From Penium margaritaceum (Eukaryota > Streptophyta > Zygnematophyceae > Desmidiales > Peniaceae), in NCBI GenBank assembly GCA_023375785.1, contig SZWC01001545.1, positions 200,788 through 258,179 of the forward strand: a DNA stretch of 57,392 bases. Direction: 5' to 3'. Both the position numbers and the translations under genes were made by a program. The notes under the pieces were generated by a model, which saw nothing but the letters and a program-made list of their open reading frames with translations, was not told the origin of the DNA and did not search any database. Positions 1-12,500 of this stretch are shown here, piece after piece. Numbering within the stretch: position 1 is the first letter of the stretch; every line of letters begins with the position of its first letter.

Positions 1-2561
1 GGCATGACCTTGCAGGTATAAACAAGGTAGAATACTGGTGGCTCGGTGTGGCTATTGTGCGCAATGCCTTGACAAAGTAGGCATATGCCACTGACCATGA
101 CCACAACTGTATCCAAGTGACTTCTACTTCTATTGATCATAACAAGAGTCAGCCATGGTCAGAGTGTCCAATCACAGTGCAGATGTACAAGGCATGACCT
201 TGCAGGTATAAACAAGGTAGAATACTGTTGGCTCAGTGTGGCTATTGTGCGCAATGCCTTGACAAAGTTGGCATGGGCAACTGACCATGACCACAAAGTT
301 TACCAAGCAACATCAACTTCTACGAATCGGAACACGAGTCAGCCTCAGTCAGAGTGCCCAATCACAGTGCACATCTTATATGCATGACCTTGCAGGTATA
401 AACAAGGTAAAAACCCGGTGGCTTGGCACGGCTATTGTGCGCAATGCCTTAACAAAGATGGCATGTGCCATTTACCATGACCACAAATGTATCCAAGTGA
501 CGTTTACTTCTATTGATCATAACACATGTCAGCCATGGTCATAGTTTCCAATAACACTGCAGATTTACTAGGCATGATCTTGCAGGTGTAAACAAGGTAG
601 AATACTGGTGGCTCGGTGTGGCTATTGTGCGCAATGCCTTGACAAAGTTGGCATGTGCCACTGACCATGACCACAAAGTTTACCAAGTGACATTAACGCT
701 TACGAATTGTTACAGGAGTCAGCGACAGTCAGAGTAACCAATCACAGTGCACATCTTGTATGCATGACCTTGCAGGTATAAAACAGGAAAAGAAACCGGT
801 GTCTTTGCACAGCTATTGTGCGCAATGCCTTGACAACGCTGGTATGTGCCACTGACCATGACCAAAAATATTACCAATGACCTTAAACGGCTATGAATCA
901 AAACACCAGTCAGCCACATTCAGAATGTCCAATCACAGTGCAGATATACTGGGCATTACATTTCAGGTTTAAACAAGGTAGAATACTGGTGGCTTGGTGT
1001 GACTATTGTGCGCAATGCCTTGACAAAGTTGGTATGTGCCACTGACCATGACCGCAAATGTATTCTAGTGACTTATACTTCTATTGATCATAACACAAGT
1101 CAGCCACGGTCAGAGTGTCCAATCATAGTGCACATATAGTGGGCGTGACCTTACAGGTATAAACAAGATAGAATACAGGTGGCTCAGTGTGGCTATTGTG
1201 CACAATGCCTTGACAAAGTTAGCATGTGCCACTGACCATGACCAGAAAGTTTACCAAGTACCTTAAACGGCTATGAATCATTACACGAGTCAGCCACTGT
1301 CAGAGTGTCCAGTCAGAGTGCAGATATTTTGGGCATAACCTTACAGGTATAGACAAGGCAGAATACCGGTGGCTCGATGTGGCTATTGTGCGCAATGCCT
1401 TAACAAAGATGGCATGTGCCATTTACCATGACCACAAATGTATCCAGGTGACTTCAACTTCTACGAATCGTAGCATGAGTCAGCCACGGTCAGAGTGCCC
1501 AATCACAGTGCAGATGTACGAGGCATTATCTTGCAGGTGCAAACAAGGTAGAATAGTGGTGGCTCGGTGTGGCTATTGTGCGCAATGCCTTGACAAAGTT
1601 GGCATGTGCCACTGACTATGACCAGAAAGTTTACCAAGTACCTTAAACGGCTATGAATCATTACACGAGTCAGCCACTGTCAGAGTGTCCAGTCACAGTG
1701 CAGATATTTTGGGCATAACCTTACAGGTATAGACAAAGCAGAATACCGGTGGCTCGGTGTGGCTATTGTGTGCGATACCTTGACAAAGTTGGTATGTTCC
1801 ACTGAGCATGACCACAAATGTATCCAAGTGACTTCAACTTCTACGAATCGTAACATGAGTCAGCCACGGTCAGAGTGCCCAATCACAGTGCAGATGTACG
1901 AGGCATTATCTTGCAGGTGCAAACAAGGTAGAATAGTGGTGGCTCGGTGTGGCTATTGTGCGCAATGCCTTGACAAAGCTGGCATGTGCCACTGGCCATG
2001 ACCACAAAGTTTACCAAGTGACTTTAACTTATACGAATCGTAACCCGAGTCAGCCACATTCAGAGTGCCCAATCAAAGTTCAGATGTACTAGGCATGACC
2101 TTGCAGGTATAAACAAGGTCAAAAGCCGGTGGCTTGGCACAGCTATTGTACGTAATGCCCTGACAAAGTTGGCATGTGCCACTGACCATGACCACAAAGT
2201 TTACCAAGTAAATTAAACGACGATGAATGAAAACACGAGTCAGACACGGTCAGAGTGTCCAATCACAGTGCAGATATACTGTGCATAACATAGGAGGTAT
2301 AAACAAGGCAGACTACTGGTAGCTTGGTGTGGCTATTGTGCACAATGCCTTGACAAAGTTAGCATGTGCCACTGACCATGACCACAAATGTATCCAGGTG
2401 ACTTCAACTTCTACGAATCGTAACACGAGTCAGCCACGGCCAGAGTACCCAATCACAGTGCAGATGTACTTGGCATGATCTTGCAGGTACAAACAAGGTA
2501 GAATAGAGGTGGCTTGGTGTGGCTATTGTGCGCAATGCCTTGACAAAGCTGGAATGTGCCA
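1..2561 (+). repeat. 190-bp satellite array, forward block
   Basis: Tandem repeat with a 190-bp period: the motif GGCATGACCTTGCAGG recurs at 1, 191, 381 (first base changed), 571 and 761. The monomers are diverged copies of those in the rest of the window but lie in the opposite orientation. Within the block, 1241-1620 and 1621-2000 are close copies, so a two-monomer (380-bp) unit was locally duplicated. Short open frames run through it because few stops fall in some frames, but 190 is not a multiple of three and the same peptide recurs with every monomer, so they are not genes. Confidence 0.97.
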
Positions 2562-2635
2562 CTGGCATGCCAACTTTGTCAAGGCATTGCGCACAATAGT
2601 CACACCGATCCACTGGTATCCTTCCTTATTTATAC
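2495..2635. repeat. Head-to-head inversion point of the satellite array
   Basis: The forward segment TATTGTGCGCAATGCCTTGA (2524-2543) is mirrored by TCAAGGCATTGCGCACAATA (2579-2598), giving a dyad axis near 2561. The arms continue outward as ordinary monomers of opposite orientation, so this is a polarity switch and not a short hairpin. About 20 bp at the centre are unpaired. Everything left of it is forward satellite and all later satellite is reverse. Confidence 0.93.
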
Positions 2636-5189
2636 ATGTAAAGTCATGCATAGTACATCTGCACTATGATTGGACACTCTGACCGTGGCTGACTCATGTT
2701 ATGATTCATAGCTGTTTAAGGTACTTGGTAAACATTGTGGTCATGGTCAGTGGCACATGCCATCTTTGTCAAAGCATTGCGTACAATGGCCTTGCCAAGA
2801 CATTTTACCTTGTTTATACCTGGAAGGTCATGCATATAAGATGTGCACTGTGATTCGGCACTCTGACCGTGGCTGAATCGTGTTACGATTCGTAGAAGTT
2901 AAAGTCACTTGGTAAACTTTGTGGTCATAGTCAGTGGCACATGCCAACTTTGTCAAGGCATTACGCACAATAGGCACACCGGGCCACCAGTATTCTACCT
3001 TGTGTACACGTGAAAAATCATGCCTAGCTCATCTGCACTGCGATTGGACACTCTGTTTGTGGCTGACTTGTGTTATGATCAATAGAAGTAAAAGTCACTT
3101 GGATACATCTGTGGTCATGGTCAGTAGCACATGCCAACTTTGTCAAGGCATTGTGCACAATAGCCACACCAAGCAACCAGTATTCTACATTGTTTGCACT
3201 TGCAAGATCATGCCTAGTACATCTGCACTGTGATTGGACACTCTGACCGTGGTTGACTCGTGTTATGATGAATAGAAGTAAAATTCACTTGGATACATTT
3301 GTGGTCATGGCCAGTGGCACATGCCAACTTTGTCAAGGCATTGCACACAATAGCCACAAGGAGCCACTAGTATTCTACCTTGTTTTTCCTAGCAAGATAA
3401 TGCCTAGTACATCTGCACTGTGATTGGACACTCTCACCATGGCTGACTTGGGGTTTGATCAATAGAAGTAAGAGTCACTTCCATACAATTGTGGTCATGG
3501 TCAGTGGCACATGCCAACTTTGTCAAGGCATTGCGCACAATAGCTGTGCCAAGACACCGGTTTTTTTCCATGTTTATACCTGCAAGGTCATGCATATTAG
3601 AAGTGTGCTGTGATTGGGTACTCTGACCGTGGCTGACTCGTGTTACTATTGGTAAACATTTGTGGTCATGATCAGTGGCACATGCCAACTTTGTCAAGGC
3701 ATTGTGCACAATAGCCACACCACGCCACCAGTATTCTATCTTGTTTAAACCTGCAAGATCATGCCTAGTACATCTGCTTTGTGATTGGACACTCTCACCA
3801 TGGCTGACTCGTGTTATGATCAATAGAAGTAAAAGTCACTTGGATGCATTTGTGGTCATGGTCAGTGGCACGTGCCAACTTTGTCAAGGCATTGCGCACA
3901 ATAGCCATACCGAGGCACAAGTATTCTACCTTGTCTGTACCTGCAAGGTCATGCCTAGTACATCTGCACTTTGATTGGACACTCTGACCGTGGCTGACTT
4001 GTGTTATGATCAATAGAAGTAGAAGTCACTAGGATATATTTGTGGTCATGTTCAGTGGCACATGCCAACTTTGTCAAGGCATTGCGTACAATAGCCACAC
4101 CGAGCCACCAGTATCTACCTTGTTTGAATGTGCAAGATCATGCCTAGTATATCTGCACTGTGACTGGACACTCTGACCGTGGCTGACTCGTGTTATGATC
4201 AATAGAAGTAAAAGTCACTCAGGTACATTTGTGGTCATGGTCAGTGGCACATGCCAACTTCGTCAAGGCATTGCGCACAATAGCCACACTGAGCCACCAG
4301 TACTATACCTTGTTTATACCTGCAAGGTCATGCACAGTATATCTGCACTGTGATTGGACACTCTGACCGTGGCTGACTCGTGTTATGATTCATAGCCGTA
4401 TAAGTTACTTGGTAAACTTTGTGGTCATGGTCAGTGGCACATGCCAACTTTGTCAAGGCATTGCGCACAATAGCTGTGCCAAGAGATCGGGTTTTTACCA
4501 TGTTTATATTTGCAAGGTCATTTATATTAGACGTGCACTGTGATTGGGCACTCTGACCGTGGCTGACTTGTGTTACGATTTGTAGAAGTTAATGTCACTT
4601 GGTAAACATTTTTGGTCATGATCAGTGGCACGTGCCACCTTTGTCAAGGCATTACGCAAAATAGCCAGACCGAGCCACCAGTATTCTACCTTGTTTATTA
4701 CTACAAGGTCATGCACAGTATATCTGTACTGTGGTTGGACACTCTGACCATGGCTGACTCGTGTTATGATAAATAGAAGTAAAAGTCACTTGGATACATT
4801 TGTGGTCATGGTTTGTGGTACATGCCAACTTTGTCAAGGCATTGCGCACAACAGCCACACCGAGCCACCATTATTATGCCTTTTTTATACCTGCAAGGTC
4901 ATGCCTAGTACATCTAAACTGTGATTGAACACTCTGACCATGGCTGACTCGTGTTACGATTTGTAGAAGATAAAGTCACTTGGTAAACTTTGTGGTCATG
5001 GTCAGTGGCACATGCCAACTTTGTCAAGGCATTGCGTACAATAGCCACACCGAGCCACCAGTTTCTACCTTGTTTGAACCTGCAATATCATGCCTAGTAT
5101 ATCTGCACTGTTATTGGACACTCTGACCGTGGCTGACTCGTGTTACGATCAATAGAAGTAAAAGTCACTTGCATACATTTGTGGTCATG

Positions 5190-8100
5190 GTCAGTGGCAC
5201 ATGCCAACTTTGTCAAGGCATTCCGCACAATAGCCACACCGAGTCACCAGTATTCTACCTTGTTTATACCTGCAAGGTCATGCACAGTATATCTGCACTG
5301 TGATTGGACACTCTGACTGTGGCTGACTCGTGTTATGATTCATAGCCGTTTAAGTTACCTGGTAAACTTTGTGGTCATGGTCAGTGGCACGTGCCAACTT
5401 TGTCAAGGCATTGCGCACAATAGCTGTGCCAAGACATAGGTTTTTTACCCTGCTTATATTTGCAAGGTCATGCATATTAGACGTGCACTGTGATTGGGCA
5501 CTCTGACCATGGCTGACTCGTGTTACGATTCGTATAAGTTAAAGTCACTTGGTAAACATTTTTGGTCATGATCAGTGGCACATGCCAACTTTGTCAAGGC
5601 ATTGCGCACAATAGCCACACCAAGCAATCAGTATTCTACCTTGTTTATTCCTGCAAGTTCATGCACAGTATATCTCTACTGTGATTGGACACGCTGACCG
5701 TGGCTGACTCGTGTTATGATCAATAGAAGTAAAAGTCACTTGGATACATTTGTGGTCATGGTTAGTGGTACATGCCAACTTTGTCAAGGCATTGCGAACA
5801 ATAGCAACACCGAGTCACCATTATTATACCTTTTTTTTACCTTCAAGGTCATGCCTAGTACATCTAAGCTGTGATTGGACACTCTGACCATGGCTGACTC
5901 GTGTTACGATTTGTAGATGATAAAGTCACTTGGTAAAATTTGTGGTCATGGTCAGTGGCACATGCAAACTTTGTCAAGGCATTGTGCACAATAGCCACAC
6001 CGAGCCACCAGTATTCTACCTTGTTTGCGCNATTGGACACTCTGACCATGGCTGACTCGTGTTACGATTTGTAGATGATAAAGTCACTTGGTAAAATTTG
6101 TGGTCATGGTCAGTGGCACATGCAAACTTTGTCAAGGCATTGTGCACAATAGCCACACCGAGCCACCAGTATTCGACCTTGTTTGTACATGCAAGATCAT
6201 ACCTAGTACATGTGCACTGTGATTGGACATTCTGACCGTGGCTGACTTGTGTTATGATCAATAGAAGTAAAAGTCACTTGGATACATTTGTGGTCATGGT
6301 CAGTGGCACTTGCCAACTTTGTCAAGGCATTGCGCACAATAGCCACACCGAGCCACCAGTGTTCTACCTTGTTTGCGCCTGCAAGATCATGCCTAGTACA
6401 TCTGCACTGTGATTGGATACTTTGACCGTGGCTGACTTGTGTTATGATTCATAGCCGTTTAAGGTACTTCGTAAACTTATTGGTCATGGTCAGTGGCACA
6501 TGCCAACTTTGTCAAGGCATTGCGCACAAAAGCCGTGCGAGGCCACCAGATTTTTACCTTGTTTATACCTGCAAGGTCATGCCTAGTACATCTGAACTGA
6601 GATTGGGCACTCAAACCGTGGCTGACTTGTGTTACGATTCGTAGAAGTTAAAGTCACTTGGAAAACGTTGTGGTCATGGTCAGTGGCACATGCCAAATTT
6701 GTGAAGGCATTGCGGACAGTAGCCACACCAAGCCACCAGTATTCTACCTTGTTTGTACCTGCAAGGTCATGTCTAGTACATCTGCAATGTGATTGGACAC
6801 ATTGACCGTGGCTGACTCCTGGTATGCTCAAAAGAAGTAAATGTCACTTGGATGTATTTGTGGTCATGGTCAGTGGCACATGCCAACTTTGTCAAGGCAT
6901 TGTGCACAATAGCCACACTGAGCCACCAGTATTCTACCTTGTTTATACCTGCAAGGTCATGCACAGTATATCTGCACTGTGATTGGACACTCTGACCGTG
7001 GCTGACTCGTGCTATGATTCATAGCCGTTTAAGTTACTTGGTAAACTTTGTGGTCATGGTCAGTGGCACATGCCAACTTTGTCAAGGCATTGCGCACAAT
7101 AGCTGTGCCAAGACATAGGTTTTCTACCCTGTTTATGTTTGCAAGGTCATGCATATTAGACGTGAACAGTGACTGGGCACTCTGACCGTGGCTGATTCGT
7201 GTTACGATTCGTAGAAGTTAAAGTCACTTGGTAAACATTTTTGGTCATGATCAGTGGCACATGCCAACTGTGTCAAGGCATTGCGCACAATAGCCACACC
7301 AAGCCACCAGTATTCTACCTTGTTTATTCCTGCAAGGTCATCCACAGTATACCTGTACTGTGATTGGACACTCTGACCGTGGCTGACTCGTGTTATGATC
7401 AATAGAAGTAAAAGTCACTTGGATACATTTGTGGTCATGGTTAGTGGTACATGCCAACTTTGTCAAGGCATTGCGAACAATAGCAACACCGAGTCACCAT
7501 TATTATACCTTTTTTTTACCTTCAAGGTCATGCCTAGTACATCTAAGCTGTGATTGGACACTCTGACCATGGCTGACTCGTGTTACCATTTGTAGATGAT
7601 AAAGTCACTTGGTAAAGTTTGTGGTCATGGTCAGTGGCACATGCAAACTTTGTCAAGGCATTGTGCACAATAGCCACACCGAGCCACCAGTATTCGACCT
7701 TGTTTGTACATGCAAGAACATACCTAGTACATGTGCACTGTGATTGGACATTCTGACCGTGGCTGACTTGTGTTATGACGAATAGAAGTAAAAGTCACTT
7801 GGATACATTTGTGGTCATGGTCAGTGGCACTTGCCAACTTTGTCAAGGCATTGCGCACAATAGCCACACCGAGCCACCAGTGTTCTACCTTGTTTGCGCC
7901 TGCAAGATTATGCCTAGTACATCTGCACTATGATTGGATACTTTGACTGTGGCTGACTTGTGTTATGATTCATAGCCGTTTAAGGTACTTCGTAAACTTA
8001 TTGGTCATGGTCAGTGGCACATGCCAACTTTGTCAAGGCATTGCGCACAAAAGCCGTGCGAGGCCACCAGATTTTTACCTTGTTTATACCTGCAAGGTCA

Positions 8101-9910
8101 TGCCTAGTACATCTGAACTGAGATTGGGCACTCAAACCGTGGCTGACTTGTGTTACGATTCGTAGAAGTTAAAGTCACTTGGAAAACGTTGTGGTCATGG
8201 TCAGTGGCACATGCCAAAGTTGTGAAGGCATTGCGGACAGTAGCCACACCAAGCCACCAGTATTCTACCTTGTTTGTACCTGCAAGGTCATGTCTAGTAC
8301 ATCTGCAATGTGATTGGACACATTGACCGTGGCTGACTCGTGGTATGCTCAAAAGAAGTAAATGTCACTTGGATGTATTTGTGGTCATGGTCAGTGGCAC
8401 ATGCCAACTTTGTCAAGGCATTGTGCACAATAGCCACACTGAGCCACCAGTATTATACCTTGTTTATACCTGCAAGGTCATGCACAGTAGATCTGCACTG
8501 TGATTGGACCCTCTGACTGTGGCTGACTCGTGTTATGATTCATAGCCGTTTAAGTTACTTGGTAAACTTTGTGGTCATGGTCAGTGGCACATGCCAACTT
8601 TGTCAAGGCATTGCGCACAATAGCTGTGCCAAGACATAGGTTATTTACCCTGTTTATATTTGCAAGGTCATGCATATTAGACGTGCAGTGTGATTGGGCA
8701 CTCTGACCGTGGCTGATTCGTGTTACGATTCGTAGAAGTTAAAGTCACTTGGTAAACATTTTTGGTCATGATCAGTGGCACATGCCAACTGTGTCAAGGC
8801 ATTGCGCACAATAGCCACACCAAGCCACCAGTATTCTACCTTGTTTATTCCTGCAAGGTCATGCACAGTATATCTGTACTGTGATTGGACACTCTGACCG
8901 TGGCTGACTCGTGTTATGATCAATAGAAGTAAAAGTCACTTGGATACATTTGTGGTCATGGTTAGTGGTACATGCCAACTTTGTCAAGGCATTGCGAACA
9001 ATAGCCACACCGAGCCACCATTATTATACCTATTTTATACCTTCAAGGTCATGCCTAGTACATCTAAACTGTGATTGGACACTCTGACCATGGCTGACTC
9101 GTGTTACGATTTGTAGATGATAAAGTCACTTGGTAAAACTTGTGGTCATGGTCAGTGGCACATGCAAACTTTGTCAAGGCATTGTGCACAATAGCCACAC
9201 CGAGCCACCAGTATTCGACATTGTTTGTACATGCAAGATCATACCTAGTACATGTGCACTGTGATTGGACATTCTGACCGTGGCTGACTTGTGTTATGAT
9301 CAATAGAAGTAAAAGTCACTTGGATACATTTGTGGTCATGGTCAGTGGCACTTGCCAACTTTGTCAAGGCATTGCGCACAATAGCCACACCGAGCCACCA
9401 GTATTCTACCTTGTTTGCACCTGCAAGATCATGCCTAGTACATCTACACTGTGATTGGATACTTTGACCGTGGCTGACTTGTGTTATGATTCACAGCCGT
9501 TTAAGGTACTTCGTAAACTTTGTGGTCATGGTCAGTGGCACATGCCAACTTTGTCAAGGCCTTGCGCACAAACGCTGTGCGAGGCCACCGGATTTTTACC
9601 TTGTTTATACCTGCAAGGTCATGCCTAGTACATCTGAACTGAGATTGGGCACTCAAACCGTGGCTGACTTGTGTTACGACTCGTAGAAGTTAAAGTCACT
9701 TGGTAAACGTTGTGGTCATGGTCAGTGGCACATGCAAAAGTTGTGAAGGCATAACAGACAGTAGCGAGACCAAGCCACCAGTATTCTACCTTGTTTGTAC
9801 CCACAAGGTCATGTATAGTACATCTGCAATGTGATTGGACACTTTGACCGTGGCTGACTTGTGGTATGCTCAAAAGAAGTAAAAGTCACTTGGATATATT
9901 TGTGGTCATG
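5190..9910 (-). repeat. Eight-monomer higher-order repeat, three copies (1521 bp)
   Basis: Diagnostic variants recur at a 1521-bp spacing, which is eight monomers plus one base. The type B variant with TTCGTAAACTT occurs near 6468, 7989 and 9510. The TGCTCAAAAGAAGTAAA variant is near 6826, 8347 and 9868. Copies 2 and 3 differ at only scattered bases, far fewer than neighbouring monomers differ from each other, so the eight-monomer block was amplified as a unit. Copy 1 appears 158 bp longer because of the duplicated sequence around the N at 6031. Outer limits are approximate. Confidence 0.88.
5874..6189. other. Single-N join with 158-bp near-duplicate flanks
   Basis: A lone N lies at 6031. 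The sequence just before it (from 5874) and just after it (from 6032) begins with the same ATTGGACACTCTGACCATGG and stays nearly identical for about 158 bp. Removing one copy restores the 190-bp phase and the 1521-bp spacing seen in the next two higher-order copies. This looks like two overlapping contig ends placed side by side. Confidence 0.88.
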
Positions 9911-10621
9911 GCCAGTGGCATCTGCCAACTTTGTCAAGGCATTGTGCACAATAGCCACACCAATGCACCAGTATTCTACCTTGTTTCCACCTGTAAGATC
10001 ATACCTAGTTCATCTGCACTATGATTGGACACTCTGACCGTGGCTGACTCGTGTTATGATTCGTAGAAGTAAAAGTCACTTGGTAACCTTTGTGTTCATG
10101 GTCAGTGGCACATGCCGACTTTGTCAAGGCATTGCGCACAATAGCCATGCCGAGCCACCAGTATTCTACCTTGTTTGTACCTGCAAGATCATGCCTAGTA
10201 CATATGCACTACGATTGGACACTCTGACCGTGGCTGACTCGTGTTATGATCAATAGAAGTACAAGTCACTTGGATACATTTGTGGCCGTGGTCAGTGGCA
10301 CGTGCCAACTTTGTCAAGGCATTGTGTACAATAGCCACACCGAGCCACCAGTATTCTACCTTTTTTGCACCTGCAAGATCATGCCTAGTACATCTGCACT
10401 ATGATTGGACACTCTGACCGTGGCTGACTCGTGTTATGTTCAATAGAAGTAATAGTCACTTGGATACATTTGTGGTCATGGTCAGTGGCACATTCCAACT
10501 TTGTCAAGGCATTGCACACTGTAGCCGTGCCAAGCCACCAGTTTTTTCCTTTGTTTATACCTGCAAGGTCATGCATATTGGATGTACACTATGATTGGAC
10601 ACTCTGACCGTGCTCCCCTCT

Positions 10622-11056
10622 TGCGGCAGCTGCACCCGGCGTGGCGCCCGGAGCGCTAGCTCCACCAGCAGCAGCAGTAGAGTAGCGATGACACGAGGCA
10701 CTGCCTTCTGCGGCAGCTGCACCTGGCGCAACGCCCGGAGCGCCAGCACCATCGGCAGCAACAGTAGATGAGCGGGGACAAGAGGTGTTGCCTTCTGCGG
10801 CGGCTGTACCCGGCGTGGTGCCCCGAGCGCCAGCGCCACCAGCAGTAGCAGTAGAGCAGCGGAGACAGGAGGTGCTGCTGTTTGTGGTAGCTGCACCCGG
10901 CGCGGCGCCCGGAGCGCCAGCGCCACCAGTGGCAGCAGCAGAGCAGCGGGGACAGGAGGTGCTGCCTTCTACGGCAGCAGCACCCCGTACGGCGCCCAAG
11001 GCGTAAGCACCACCAGCAACAACAACAGAGGAGCAGCGGGAGGAGCAACGGAAGAA
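10622..11056 (+). repeat. 87-bp (29-codon) coding minisatellite, five copies
   Basis: Units start at 10622, 10709, 10796, 10883 and 10970, exactly 87 bp apart, so the reading frame is kept. On the plus strand each unit reads roughly EVLPSAAA-PG--PGAPAPP followed by an AAAVEQRGQ-like end. The first unit has TAG where other copies have CAG, and TGA where others have AGA or GGA, showing that the stops arose by point mutation. The last unit is more diverged and leads into an E/Q/K-rich stretch. Minus-strand open frames over this GC-rich block are shadows. Confidence 0.88.
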
Positions 11057-11282
11057 GAAACAAAAAGGGCCCCAAAGAGCTGGACTGGGAGAAAAGAAGC
11101 AATGAAAAGAGGCGGAGAAATAGGGAGAGGAAAAGGAGCCTGTACCCATGCGAGAAGAACACCACAGCTTGCTCAATGCTCCTCCTTCAAGATGGGAGCC
11201 ACTTCCCCCTGATGATAGATCCTTCTAGCCAACCAGTTCCCGGCTGGAAGCGGAAGCACGGTCAGGACAACAGACACCCACG

Positions 11283-11513
11283 CAAGGGGAAGAGGAGCAG
11301 CGGCATGAAGAGTTAGAATTAAGCATCAAGGCAGATGATCAGGATGAAAAGGAAGGACAGGAGGAGGTGGCTCTGTAACTTTGTGCAACATTTAAGAACC
11401 CGGTTTCCACTAAGGGAGAGGTGGTGTACGAGGGATGCAAGGCCAGCCTACATTTTTCGTGTTACGACTTGGAACTGGACACCGTGCACGACATCAAGAT
11501 GTGTCGTCTGTGC
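11283..11513 (+). pseudogene. Acidic linker and PHD-like module 1
   Basis: In the same frame as the Ala/Pro repeats, 11283-11375 encodes a Glu/Asp/Gln-rich linker, broken by TAA at 11376. Module 1 (11382-11513) follows: CATF, then GCKASLHFSC and CRLC. The first Cys pair has Phe in place of the second Cys, and the C-x4-H-x3-C segment has only one Cys before it. After 11513 this frame stops, and the homologous reading continues in the next frame, so a frameshift lies between 11513 and about 11560. Confidence 0.6.
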
Positions 11514-11523
11514 ACTAAATCTG

Positions 11524-11811
11524 AAGGAGAGCATGGGGGTAGACAGTGAGGAGGAACTGCGGAAAGAAAGGGAGGAGGAAAGGATCCGCTCGGGGATGGG
11601 GGCCACGGCTGGGAAATCCAGTGTGCTACAGGACGAGAAGGAACCCTGCGATAACTGTGAAGAGCCGATGGACGCTACCACTTTGTTCCGCTGCTATATG
11701 TGTAGACATCCTGTGCATGCAGCCTGCCAGGATCCAAAGATAAGGATGCGGCGGAAGGTGATAGGATGCAAGAAGTGTGCACCTCTCATGCTGGCGAAAG
11801 CAGACAAATAG
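11524..11811 (+). pseudogene. PHD-like module 2, the best preserved finger
   Basis: A Glu/Arg-rich linker leads into module 2 at 11647-11778: CDNC, 10 residues, CYMC, RHPV, H, AA, C, then a basic loop and CKKC. All eight ligands of a C4HC3 finger are present with family-like spacing, although the second loop (13 residues) is short and the aromatic residue that usually precedes the last Cys pair of PHD fingers is absent. The frame ends at TAG (11809-11811) in a linker and stays open beyond it in the same frame. This module is the best query for a homology search. Confidence 0.7.
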
Positions 11812-11853
11812 GACTGGAGGAAGAACAGGCCCGCACCCAAGCGGTGTATTTAG

Positions 11854-12246
11854 AGGTGTGAAGCCTGCGGAGAGTCGTACGACCCCATGGAGGCAACCTG
11901 GTGCTATGAATGTAAAGCACCCCTCCACTGCAAGTGTGGGACGGAGATTCCGGGGTTGGGACGGCATTGCAAGAGCTGCATCTGAAGGTTGGTTGAATAA
12001 GAACAAGAGATGGACAAGGAGGGTGGAAAGGCTGCTGGACCAAGTGTGCCCGGGGTGGAGGAGACGGAGGAGTGCGGGAGGTGCAAGCGGCCAGTGAGGA
12101 CACGGAAGAAACACTGCTTCAATTACAAGGTTGCCCTCCACTATATGTATGGAGAAGAGGAGCTGCTGCAACAGAAGGCAGTGCATGTCTGTCCGGCCTG
12201 TATGCCGGAGCTGAAAGGGAGAATGCGGAAAGAAAGAGAGGAGTAG
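11854..12246 (+). pseudogene. PHD-like modules 3 and 4
   Basis: Same frame as module 2, after TAG at 11851. Module 3 (11857-11979) reads CEAC, WCYEC, LHCKC and CKSC. It is followed by TGA (11983) and TAA in a linker rich in Glu and Lys. Module 4 (12073-12201) reads CGRC, then CFNY, H, YMY and CPAC. Two expected zinc-ligand Cys are Tyr here, each one G-to-A change away. The stretch ends at TAG (12244-12246), again with the frame open beyond it. Confidence 0.62.
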
Positions 12247-12500
12247 GGAGGGGGAGGTCGGCAAGCGGCAGAACTGGAGTGGAGCCTGTACTGTACAGAG
12301 TATGGTAACCGCAACGCCACCGAGTGGTGTGAGGGATGCTACCAGCCGCTCCATTGACCTTGCCGGCAGGTGCTGCGAGGGGTAGGACATCATTGCGACA
12401 AATGTGTGGCAAAGTTACGACTCCTCGAGGCCCGGGCACGGGATAAGAAGCAACAGAGAGAGGAAGAATGGCAGGGCGCAAGGGAAAGGGCAACGCCACG
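12247..12500 (+). pseudogene. PHD-like module 5 and charged linker
   Basis: Continues in the module 2-4 frame. Module 5 (12292-12405) reads CTEY, WCEGC, LH, a TGA stop where Cys is expected, PC, and HHCDKC. A strongly charged helix-like linker (DKKQQREEEWQ) follows. The same sequence is repeated after the N at 12501 and carries the same TGA, so the stop is real and not a read error. Confidence 0.62.

Larger units (their letters stand above)
2562..10612 (-). repeat. 190-bp satellite array, reverse block 1
   Basis: Uninterrupted 190-bp monomers in reverse orientation, with recurring core words CATGCCAACTTTGTCAAGG, GCACAATAGCCACACC, GATTGGACACTCTGACCG and GTGGTCATGGTCAGTGGCAC. Monomers fall into subtypes told apart by the segment after GTTATGAT: CAATAGAAGTAAAAG (type A), TCATAGCCGTTTAAGG (type B), or the related TTACGATTCGTAGAAGTTAAAG (type C). 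The block ends at 10612, part-way through a monomer, where GC-rich coding-like DNA begins. I see no genes in it. Confidence 0.96.

Noticed and set aside
10555..11176. Minus-strand Ala/Leu-rich frames over the 87-bp repeats
   Set aside because: The plus-strand frame has the same 29-codon period and leads into the Cys/His modules. The minus frames are GC-rich shadows.
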